Positions 17,375 through 25,589 of a stretch of 64,000 bases of DNA are shown piece after piece. Below the pieces are notes generated by a model that did not search any database, was not told the origin of the DNA, and saw only the letters and a list, made by a program, of their open reading frames with translations. Source of the stretch: RPQJ01 sp963731105. GTDB lineage: Bacteria > Pseudomonadota > Gammaproteobacteria > Steroidobacterales > Steroidobacteraceae. Where the stretch lies: assembly GCA_963731105.1 (NCBI GenBank), contig CAVSUM010000023.1, positions 1 through 64,000 on the forward strand, given 5' to 3'. The position numbers were made by a program, and so were the translations under genes. The stretch's first letter is position 1. The number at the start of each line of letters is the position of its first letter.

Positions 17375-19898
17375 TCCATGACCTGCTGCTGATGCTGCGT
17401 CGTGCGGCGCGAACGCTGCTGTCCGCCATCGTCCGCGTGTCGGCTGGTTGCTGTGGCCGTGCGCTGGCTGGCGCGGAGCCTGGTGGCGGCTGCTGCGCCG
17501 CGGTGGCTGGGTGCGCCGCTCGTTCCTGTTGCTCGGTACCGCGCTGCTGGCTGCCGTCGTGGTGCTGGCCGTCACCGTGCCGTGGCCCGGTTACCTGTTC
17601 ACGCCGCCGTTCCGCGCGGTCGAGTACGCGCCGGTCAACGACCGGCAACAGGCCGGAGCAGGGCTGGACCCGCGAGGAGCGGTTGCGCTTCTACTACCAC
17701 CCGCAGGGCTCGGCGCAGGTGATGCTGGCGCAGATGCGCTACGACTGGTTCGTCAGCCTGGAGCAGCCCGTTCGGCCGGGATCGGTTTGCCGCACCCGCC
17801 AACATGAGTCGCTACGGCTTCCTGACGGAGCTGCGCCAGCAGGCAGACCCGCAGTGGAATCCAGGCAACCTGCCGGTCGGCTTCACCAAGTACTACGACG
17901 CGAAGCTCGGCGCCGAGCTGCTCGACTTCACCTGCAGCCTGTGCCACACGGGCGAGCTGCACTACCAGGGCACCGCGGTCCGCATCGACGGCGGCCAGGC
18001 GATGCACGCGATCACCGACATGAAGCCCGGCCAGTTCCAGGCGGACCTCATGTTGTCGATGCTCGCAACCTACTGGAATCCCTGGAAATTCAATCGCTTC
18101 GCGCGCAACGTGATCGAGCCGCGCCTCACCGGCGGCACGACCGGGGGCTTCGACTTCGATGCCGCGCGGCGCGAGCTGCGTGCCGAGTTCGGCGCTTCGA
18201 TCCGCACGCTGCTCGCCAACGCGTGGACCGACCTCAAGCACGGCAACTACCCGGTGTTCGAGGGCTACGGGCGCACCGACGCCACGCAACGCATCGCCAA
18301 CACGGTGTTCGGCCGCCACATCTCGCCCGACAACTACCGTCCGGCGACGGCGCCGGTGAGCTATCCGCACCTGTGGGACATCGCCAAGTTCGACTGGGTG
18401 CAGTGGGAGGGCTACGCCTCGCAGCCGATGGCACGCAACATCAACGAGTCGCTCGGCGTCGGCGCAAGGCTCGACCTGTTCGACGAATTCGGCGCGCCGC
18501 TGCCGCTGCACCTGCGCTACGACACCTCGATCCACCCGGACACGCTGCACGAGATCGAGCGCACGCTGGCGACACTGAAGGCGCCGCGCTGGCCGGAGCA
18601 CCTGTTCGGCAGGATCGACGAGGCAGAAGGCCCGCGCGGGACGCGTGCTGTTCGACGTGCATTGCCGCCATTGCCACGGCCCGCATCTCACCGCGTACGA
18701 CACGCCGGGATCGAAGCAGCCGCCGCCGGACCCGAACCTCGACGTCAACATCGAGCACAATGCGGACGGCAGCTGCACGCTCGTGAAGCGGTCGACGAGA
18801 AATGGGAGCCGGTCGGCACGGTCAGCGACCGGCAGTGCCTGAACCTGCACAACCCGCAGCGGATCGCCGACGTCGACGGCAAGCCGATGTACCAGCTCGA
18901 GCGACCAGGGTCGCGTGATCGGCAAGCTGGGCGATGCGGCGGTGCCGGAGTGGCGGGTGGCGCTGCTGCCGATCACCGACATCGGCACCGACCGCCACGC
19001 GGCACTCAATTTCGCCGACCACCGCTACGACGCGAGCCGCCTCGGCTGGACGCCCGACGAGCTGCGCAAGCTGTGCATCGCCGAGGACATCGCCAGTTCC
19101 ATCGACCCGAAGCAGGTGAGCGCCGTGGTCGGGCTCAACATCCTGAGCACGGCGATCACCAACCGCTACTTCGAGCTCAACCCGCCGGCGTCGAAGGAGG
19201 AACTGCTCAAGTACATGGGCTACGGCATCTTCGACTATCCGCGCACCGACCCGGACCGGCTCAGGAACTACAAGTCGCGGCCGCTGCACGGCATCTGGGC
19301 GACGCCGCCGTTCCTGCACAACGGCAGCGTGCGCACCATCTACCAGATGATCTCGCCGCGCGAGGAGCGCGACGCGACGTGGTGGTCCGGTACGCGCGAG
19401 TACGACCCGGCGGACCTCGGCTTTCCGCGACCTGCAGGTGCCGGGCGCGGTGAAGTTCGACACCAGCGTGACCGGCAACGACAACACCGGCCACGAGTTC
19501 CGCGCCGGCTGCCAGGCGAACGGCGTGATCGGCCCGTACCTCGAGCCCGCGCGAGCGGCGGCAGATCCTCGAGTACCTGAAGGTCATGGATTACGTCGAC
19601 GATCCGCAGCGGGATTACGAGCAGCGGCTGTGCAGGGTGCGACCAGCGTTCCTGATTGCGAGGCCAGCATGGACGCACGGCGCGTCCGAACTGCGGACGA
19701 AGTATCCGGAGTGGGGCAGCGCCGCGTTCAACGCCGCGCCGCAGCAGGCGCACTGCAGCAGCGACACGGTCGTCTACGGTGAACACCTGTTGCCCGATCC
19801 GCAGCGCGACGCGGAGTGGGAGACCTGGCGGCTGGCGAAGGACTGCAGCCTGTTCGACCTGTACCTCAATCGCCGAGGGCCCGTTCCGTGGCGAGTAA
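17371..19898 (+). CDS. RoxA-like dihaem cytochrome c, multiple frameshifts
   Basis: Pieces from all three forward frames join into one roughly 800-residue periplasmic dihaem cytochrome. In order: a membrane signal-anchor (FLLLGTALLAAVVVLAVTVPW), FYYHPQGSAQVMLAQMRYDWF, haem motif CSLCH (17932-17946), YQGTAVRIDGGQAMHA, LLGGTTGGFD-like, YGRTDATQRIANTVFG, PVSYPHLWDIAKFDWVQWEG, second haem motif CRHCH (18663-18677), and LHGIWATPPFLHNGSV. These match the di-haem cytochrome c peroxidase/RoxA (rubber oxygenase A) family. Shifts occur near 17450, 17650, 17765, 18640, 18790, 18905, 19430, 19550 and 19880. So many breaks in a conserved sequence suggest base-calling error rather than decay. Substrate could be polyisoprene-like polymers, other alkenes or peroxide. 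Confidence 0.72.
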
Positions 19899-21015
19899 GC
19901 TGGCCTCGCACTGCTGGCGGCCGTTGCCGTGGCCGGCTGCGGCCAGCGCAGCGACGCGCCCGGACGTCGCCGAGAAGATCGATCCGTCGGAGATCTACCT
20001 CGTGCCGAGCATCGTCGCCTCCGCACGCAGGCTGGTAGACGACGTGCAGCAGCAATCCGGGCCGCTCTATCGCCGCGACGCCCACGCCAAGGCGCACGGC
20101 TGCCTGACCGCGACGTTCACCGTGCGCGACGACCTGCCCGAGGCGCTGCGCACGGGCGTGTTCGTGCCCGGGCGGCAGTACCAGGCGTGGATCCGCTTCT
20201 CGAACGGCAACGCAGCGCCGCAGCCGGACTACGACAAGGACGCGCGCGGCATGGCGATCAAGCTGATGGGCGTCGCCGGGCCGAAGCTGCTCGATTCGCC
20301 GGCCGACCGCGACGCCGGGACGCAGGACTTCCTGATGATCAATTTCCCGGTGTTCTTCAACCGGGACCCGGGGGAGTACGAGCGCTTCATCCGCTACCAG
20401 GCCGACGGCAGCCAGTTCGGCTACTTCTTCGCCGGGCGCAATCCGCTCGACTGGCGCTGGCGGGAACTGCGATCGGCGGGCAGCTGCTCGGGCGCATCCG
20501 CAATCCGCTCTACGCGCAGTACTACAGCATGACCTCGTACGCGATGGGGGTGGACGCGACGGCCAAGGACTCGCCGAAGCCGTACCGGCACGCGATGAAG
20601 TACAGCGCCAGGAGCTGCACGCCGCCCGATGGCCGCCCGACGGACATGACCGACGACGACTACCTGCGCCGCGGCCTGGCCGAGCACCTCGACCAGGCGG
20701 ACGGCTGCTTCGAATTCCTCGTGCAGCTGCAGGACCCGCAGCGCGAACATGCCGATCGAGGATCCCACGGTGCGCTGGAAGGAGTCGCAGTCGCCGTACG
20801 TCCGCGTGGCCGACATCCACATCCCGGCGGCAGGAGTTCGACACGCCCGGCGCGCAACACATTCTGCGAGAACCTGCGTTCACGCCGTGGCACGCGCACG
20901 AGGACCACCGCCCACTCGGCGGCCTGAACCGCATCCGCAAGGCCGTGTACGAGGAGATCGCCGTGTACCGTCACGCGATGAACGGAATCACGAGTATCGC
21001 GAGCCGACCAGCTGG
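19888..21015 (+). CDS. Catalase-family (haem peroxidase-like) lipoprotein, multiple frameshifts
   Basis: Assembled across several indels (near 19910, 19960, 20470, 20747, 20835, 20860, 20880, 20990). The N-terminus carries a lipoprotein signal with lipobox VAGCG. The body shows the catalase-like fold: GCLTATFTVRDDLPEALRTGVF, QAWIRFSNGNAAPQPDYDKDARGMAIKLMG, TQDFLMINFPVFFNRDPGEYERF, FEFLVQLQDP, FTPWHA-EDHRPLGGLNRIRKAVYEE and a C-terminal REPTSW. These are hallmarks of small catalase-related peroxidases found next to cytochromes. Start (GTG 19888) and end are approximate. Adjacency to the RoxA-like gene suggests removal or use of peroxides formed outside the membrane. Confidence 0.68.
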
Positions 21016-21037
21016 TGCGTCACGGCGGACGGCAGCC

Positions 21038-22182
21038 GTGCGACGCGCGCTGAAGTGGGTGGTGGCGGTGGTCGCGGTGGTGGCCGCCTACCTGCTGTTC
21101 TGGCCAACGCCACTCGACCCGTACGCGTGGACGCCACCATTGAATCCCGGCACCGGACCGGGTTCGCCGTTTCGTCCGACGCAGTCGTTGCGGCCGGACG
21201 CCGAGCTGGCCGGCGACACTGATCGCCACCAAGTTCGCGACAGCCGGCAAGCCGGTCAACTTCGGGCCGGAGGACGTGGCGGTCCGGCCGGGAGAGGGAC
21301 ACGTGTACACCGGCCTCGGGGACGGCAGCATCCTGAGCATCGATCCTGACTCGGGTGAGACCCGGCTGTTTGCCGACACCGGAGGTCGTCCGCTCGGGGT
21401 GACCTTCGATGCCGCGGGCGACACGCTGTACGTCGCCGATGCGAAGCTCGGCCTGTTGTCCGTCGATCGGCGACGGCAGGGTCACGGTGCTGGTGAACGA
21501 GGCGGAGGGCGAGCCGGCGACGTTCGCCGACAACCTCGACGTCGATGGCGCCGGCACGGTGTGGTTCTCAGCGCCGACCCGCGAGCACACGCTCGAGCCC
21601 AGGTCGCAGCTCGACGTCTGGGACAGCCGCCCTAGCGGACGACTGCTGCACTACGATCCACGCACGAAGTCGACGCGGGTCGTGCTCGACAACCTGTTCT
21701 ACGCCAACGGCGTGGCGGTCGCGCAGGACGACAGCTTCGTGCTGGTGGCGGAGTTCCTCGCGTTCCGCATCACGCGCTACTGGCTGACCGGCCCGCGAGC
21801 CGGCACCCACGACGTGTTCGTCGACGGCCTGCCCGGCTATCCCGACAACATCACGCGCACGCCGGACGGCCATTTCCTGGTGGGCCTGTCGCTGCAGCGC
21901 GTGCCCGGCCTCGACAAGCAGCGACCGCATCCGTGGGCGGTGAAGATGATCTATCGGTTGCCGTCGTTCCTGAAGCCGAAGGCGCAGTATCCGGGGTACC
22001 TGCTCGAGTTCGACGCGACCGGGCGTCTGCTGCGCTTCGCGGCCGACGCGGAGCCGGGCGACGTCGCACAGGTGACGGCGGGCGCGGTCCTGCCCGGCGG
22101 CGACCCGCGGCACGGCACGCGCGTCGTGGTCGGCAGCCTGCTGGTGCCGTCGGTCCGCCTGCTCGAATTGCGGCCGAACTAG
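21038..22182 (+). CDS. SMP-30/strictosidine-synthase-like (APMAP-type) membrane-anchored protein, two frameshifts
   Basis: A roughly 380-residue beta-propeller protein anchored by one N-terminal membrane segment (ALKWVVAVVAVVAAYLLFWP). Then come GPEDVAVRPGEGHVYTGLGDG, GRPLGVTFDAAGDTLYVADAKLGLLSV, NLFYANGVAVAQDDSFVLVAE, LPGYPDNITRTPDGHFLVGL and VTAGAVLPGG. The NGVA and DN motifs fit the adipocyte-plasma-membrane-associated protein / strictosidine synthase family, which have lactonase or arylesterase activity. Frames change near 21185 and 21470. GTG 21038 is the likely start. It lies directly behind the RoxA-like and catalase-like genes and may be co-transcribed with them. Confidence 0.75.
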
Positions 22183-22193
22183 AATAGCTCCCC

Positions 22194-23066
22194 ATGAAAG
22201 CAGTACTCGGCATCATCGGCGGCTCCGGCATCTACGACCTGCCGGGCATCGAGGACGTACGCGAGCAGCGCGTGGCCACGCCGTGGGGCGAGCCGTCCGA
22301 CGTGTTGCGCACTGGCCGCGTCGGCGGCACACCGGTCGTGTTCCTGCCGCGCCACGGCCGCGGCCACCGCATCCCGCCGTCCGAGATCAATTACCGCGCC
22401 AACATCGATGCGTTGAAGCAGCTCGGCGTGACCGACCTCGTGTCGTTCTCCGCCTGCGGCTCGTACAAGGAAGCGCTCAGTCCCGGCACGTTCGTGCTGG
22501 TCGACAATTTCGTGGACCGCACGGTGCGGCGCGAGAGCACGTTCTTCGGCACCGGCTGCGTCGCGCACGTGTCGTTCGCGCACCCGGTCGGCCCGGCGCT
22601 GCAGGATCTGGTGTGGCGCGCTGCGCAGGCCGAAGGCATCGCCTGCGCGCGCGGCGGCACCGCGGTGTGCATGGAGGGGCCGCAGTTCTCGACGCTGGCC
22701 GAGTCGCTCACCTACCAGTCGCTCGGCTACGACATCATCCACATGACCTCGATGCCCGAGGCCAAGCTGGCGCGTGAAGCCGAGATCACCTACGCGACCG
22801 TGGCGATGGTCACCGACTACGACTGCTGGCACGAGGTGCACGGGGCGGTGGACGTGGCGAGCCTGCTGCGGGTGATGGCCGAGAATCGCGGCCGGGCGCA
22901 GCGGCTGTTCGCACGCCTGGCGCGCGACTTCCCGGCGGAGCACGTGCCCTGTCCGGTCGGCTCCGACCGCGCGCTCGACGGCGCGATCCTGACGCAGCCC
23001 GAGGCGCGCGACCCGGCGCTGGTCGCAAAGCTGCGCACGGTCGCCGGGCGCGTGCTCGGCGGCTGA
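22194..23066 (+). CDS. mtnP: S-methyl-5'-thioadenosine phosphorylase
   Basis: A 290-residue, intact purine phosphorylase of the MTAP family: LGIIGGSGIYDLPGI at the N-terminus, VFLPRHGRGHRIPPSEINYRANI (phosphate site), SACGSYKEALSPGTFVLVDNFVDRT, and CMEGPQFSTLAES with IIHMTSMPEAKLAREAEI for purine and ribose binding. It cleaves methylthioadenosine, a polyamine-synthesis by-product, to adenine and methylthioribose-1-phosphate, which feeds the next two genes. A methylthioinosine phosphorylase is a possible alternative within the family. A TAGAAT element lies at 22180-22185, only 8 bp upstream of the ATG, so a nearly leaderless message is conceivable. Confidence 0.93.
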   Translation: MKAVLGIIGGSGIYDLPGIEDVREQRVATPWGEPSDVLRTGRVGGTPVVFLPRHGRGHRIPPSEINYRANIDALKQLGVTDLVSFSACGSYKEALSPGTFVLVDNFVDRTVRRESTFFGTGCVAHVSFAHPVGPALQDLVWRAAQAEGIACARGGTAVCMEGPQFSTLAESLTYQSLGYDIIHMTSMPEAKLAREAEITYATVAMVTDYDCWHEVHGAVDVASLLRVMAENRGRAQRLFARLARDFPAEHVPCPVGSDRALDGAILTQPEARDPALVAKLRTVAGRVLGG

Positions 23067-23084
23067 GCAGCGCATCCGCGCCAC

Positions 23085-24183
23085 ATGCTCGTCCACGGCC
23101 GGCCGTACCGCACCATTTTTCCCGCCGACGATGACGCGGGCGTCGACGTCATCGACCAGACGCAGCTGCCGTTCACGTTCGCGACGCGACGCTTGCGGTC
23201 GGTCGAGGATGCCGCGACCGCGATCAGCGACATGATCGTGCGCGGTGCGCCGCTCATCGGCGTCACCGCCGCCTACGGCCTCGCGCTCGCCATGCGCGAC
23301 GACCCATGCGACGCAAGCCTGTCGCGCGCGTGGCGCTGCTCGCCGCGACCCGCCCGACGGCCGTCAACCTGCGCTGGGCGCTCGAGCGCATGCGCGCGAC
23401 GCTCGCACCCGAGCCACCGGCCGGCCGCGCCGCGCTCGCCTGGCAGGCGGCAGCGACCATCGCGGACGAGGACGTGGCCGCGTGCGCCGCCATCGGGCAG
23501 CACGGCCGCGCGGTGTTCGAGCGACTGGCCGCGCATCGGCCGGGGCAGCCGCTGCGCGTGCTGACCCACTGCAACGCCGGCTGGCTCGCCTGCGTGGACT
23601 GGGGCACGGCACTCGCGCCGGTGTACGCGGCACACGCCGCGGGGATGGCGCTGCACGTCTACGTGGACGAGACGCGTCCGCGCAACCAGGGCGCGGCGCT
23701 TACCGCGTTCGAGCTGGGGGCGCACGGCATCCCGCACACGGTGATCGTCGACAACGCGGGCGGGCACCTGATGCAGCACGGCGGGATCGACGTCTGCATC
23801 GTCGGCAGCGACCGCACGACCGCGACGGGCGACGTCTGCAACAAGATCGGCACCTACCTCAAGGCGCTCGCGGCGCACGACAACGGCGTGCCGTTCTATG
23901 CCGCGCTGCCGTCCTCCACGATCGACTGGTCGATCGACGACGGTGTGCGCGACATCCCGATCGAGCAGCGGTCGGCCCGCGAGGTGACGCACCTGCGCGG
24001 CCGCGATGCGACAGGGGCGGGTGCCGGAGGTCGAGGTCGTGGCACCCGGCAGTCCGGCGGCGAATCCGGCCTTCGACGTCACGCCGGCGCGGCTGGTCAC
24101 GGGCATCATCACCGAGCGCGGCGTGGCTCGCTGCGAGCCGCGCCGGGCTGTTGACCCTGTACCCGGAGCGGGCGGGAGGTTGA
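23085..24183 (+). CDS. mtnA: Methylthioribose-1-phosphate isomerase, three frameshifts
   Basis: An eIF2B-like isomerase of about 365 residues converting methylthioribose-1-phosphate to methylthioribulose-1-phosphate. Motifs: VRGAPLIGVTAAYGLALAM, AVNLRWALERM, LRVLTHCNAGWLACVDWGTAL (catalytic Cys region), HVYVDETRPRNQGAALTAFEL, IVGSDRTTATGDVCNKIGTYLKALAA, FYAALPSSTIDWSI and NPAFDVTPARLVTGIITERG. Frames change near 23325 (one missing base in TCGCGCGCGTGG), 24017 (extra G in a G run) and 24138. All conserved motifs are present, so the gene is probably functional in the organism. Its stop touches the mtnB start (TGAATG). Confidence 0.88.
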
Positions 24184-24835
24184 ATGACGACAAGTGAAAC
24201 GCTGCTGCGCACGGAGATCATCGCGGTGGCGCAGGCGCTCGACGCGGCGGGCATGGTGCCGAACAAGTCGGGCAACGTCTCCTGCCGCTCGGCCGGCGGA
24301 TTCGTGATCACGCCCGCTGGCACGCCGTACCGCGACCTGCGGCCGTCCGACCTGGTCGAGCTGCCAGTGCACGGTGAGCCGCCGGCGTCGGCCCACGACC
24401 GTCGTCGGAGTGGCGCATGCATGCCGCGATCTACGCCGAGCCGGCCGGACGCCCGCGCCGTCGTGCACACCCACAGTCCGCGGGCCACCGCGCTCGCCTG
24501 TGCCGGTCGCGGCATTCCGCCGTTCCACTACATGATCGCGCTGGCGGGCGGCGACATCCGCTGCATGCCGTACGCCACGTTCGGCACGCCCGAGCTGGCC
24601 GACTCGGCGGTGCGCGGCCTCGAGCGGGCGACGCGCGACGCTGCTCGCCAACCACGGCGTGATCACCTGCGGCAGCTCGCTGCGGGAGGCGCATGCGGTG
24701 GCGGTCGAGGTCGAGAACCTGGCCACCGAGTACCTCGCACTGCTGGCGGCCGGGCTCGATCCGATGCTGCTCGACGACGCGGAACTGCAGCGGGTCATCG
24801 ACAAGTTCGCGGACTACGGGAGACTCGAGCGATGA
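24184..24835 (+). CDS. mtnB: Methylthioribulose-1-phosphate dehydratase, three frameshifts
   Basis: A class II aldolase-fold dehydratase of about 215 residues. It has GMVPNKSGNVSCRSAGGFVITPAGTPYRDL (N-terminal substrate loop), RPSSEWRMHAAIYA, AVVHTHSPRATALAC with HTH zinc ligands, GTPELADSAVRG, LLANHGVITCGSSLREAHAVAVEVENLATEYL (third zinc His) and a C-terminal LER. Frame changes near 24395, 24445 and 24640 look like indel errors. It dehydrates methylthioribulose-1-phosphate in methionine salvage. The later pathway genes (mtnC/D or mtnW/X) are not in this window. Its end overlaps the DUF2834-like gene (ATGA). Confidence 0.85.
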
Positions 24836-25290
24836 CCGACGCAACACCCCGCCTGACGACGACCGAGGCCCTGCTGGTCGCGCTCGGCCTGCTCGGGCTG
24901 GTCGGCACCTGGGCGCAGGGCTTCGGCTACCTGCAGCATGGCCTGCTCGCGGGCAACGTGCTGTTCTGGCAGCAGACCGTCGCGACGCCGGCCAGCACGT
25001 TCATCACCGTGGACATCCTGGTGCTCGCGGCCGCCGTGTTCGTGATGATGTTTGCCGAGGGCCGTCGCCTCGGCATCGGTGCCGGCTGGCTGTGGGGCTA
25101 CTTCGCCGCCAGCCTGTTCGTCGGTATCAGCTTCGCAGTGCCCGTGTTCCTCGCGCACCGGCAGCGCCGCATCCGGCTGCAGCGGCCGGCCGAGGCGGGC
25201 GAGCCCGCCGGTGCTGACTGGCTCGGCATCGGCCTTGCGGTGCTGATCGCGGCCGTCGCGGCCGGCTACAGCCTGCGGCATATACCCTGA
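24832..25290 (+). CDS. DUF2834-like multipass membrane protein with C-terminal extra TM
   Basis: A 152-residue protein starting in the ATGA overlap with mtnB. Three hydrophobic segments (about 12-28, 55-75, 84-105) form a DUF2834-like core, followed by a basic QRRIRLQRPAEAGEP linker. A fourth hydrophobic segment ends in IGLAVLIAAVAAGYSLRHIP. That last 20-residue tail is repeated exactly as the end of the downstream 29-codon micro-ORF. Function unknown. The usual family length is nearer 110 residues, so the tail looks like an added module. It is likely co-transcribed with mtnPAB. Confidence 0.7.
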   Translation: MTDATPRLTTTEALLVALGLLGLVGTWAQGFGYLQHGLLAGNVLFWQQTVATPASTFITVDILVLAAAVFVMMFAEGRRLGIGAGWLWGYFAASLFVGISFAVPVFLAHRQRRIRLQRPAEAGEPAGADWLGIGLAVLIAAVAAGYSLRHIP

Positions 25291-25331
25291 CCCAAGCGCC
25301 CGCCACGGGGCGTCGCCCGCTGCAATCGGCC

Positions 25332-25360
25332 TAGAGCGCGGCACAGCAATCGGGTAAGGT
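25332..25360 (+). promoter_or_regulatory. Candidate promoter for the micro-ORF
   Basis: TAGAGC (25332-25337), a 17-bp spacer and TAAGGT (25355-25360) lie 35 bp before the micro-ORF ATG. The duplicated copy 195 bp downstream has TGGAAC-17-TAAGGT, so the element is conserved within the duplication. Confidence 0.4.
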
Positions 25361-25395
25361 CGCGGCCTTCCGTGCCCCTACGCGAGACCCCGCAC

Positions 25396-25485
25396 ATGCA
25401 GATCCGATTCCTGGCCGCCGTCATCGGACTCGCTGTGCTCATCGCTGCCGTCGCGGCCGGATACAGCCTGCGGCACATCCCCTGA
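25396..25485 (+). CDS. 29-residue single-TM microprotein created by tandem duplication
   Basis: The ATG at 25396 opens a 29-codon frame. Its first nine residues (MQIRFLAAV) derive from the signal-peptide start of the S9 peptidase, and its last 20 are identical to the C-terminal tail of the upstream membrane protein. Across those 20 codons the two DNA copies differ at eight positions, all third-position and all silent (for example GGC/GGA, CTT/CTC, GCG/GCT, CAT/CAC, ATA/ATC). That is the pattern expected if both peptides are translated and selected. The predicted product is one hydrophobic helix with a short basic tail SLRHIP. A weak GAGA ribosome site sits at about -10. Confidence 0.6.
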   Translation: MQIRFLAAVIGLAVLIAAVAAGYSLRHIP

Positions 25486-25526
25486 CGGCCGGTACCGCCG
25501 CAGGGCGGGATCGGAGCCTGCCGGTC

Positions 25527-25555
25527 TGGAACGCGAAGCCGCAATTCGGTAAGGT
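25527..25555 (+). promoter_or_regulatory. Candidate promoter for the S9 peptidase gene
   Basis: TGGAAC (25527-25532), 17 bp, TAAGGT (25550-25555), 34 bp before the ATG at 25590. The hexamers and spacing are kept in the duplicated unit upstream, and TAAGGT also precedes the CDF transporter gene near 51554. Confidence 0.45.
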
Positions 25556-25589
25556 CGCTGGTTTCCATGCCCAGCCGCGAGATCCCACC

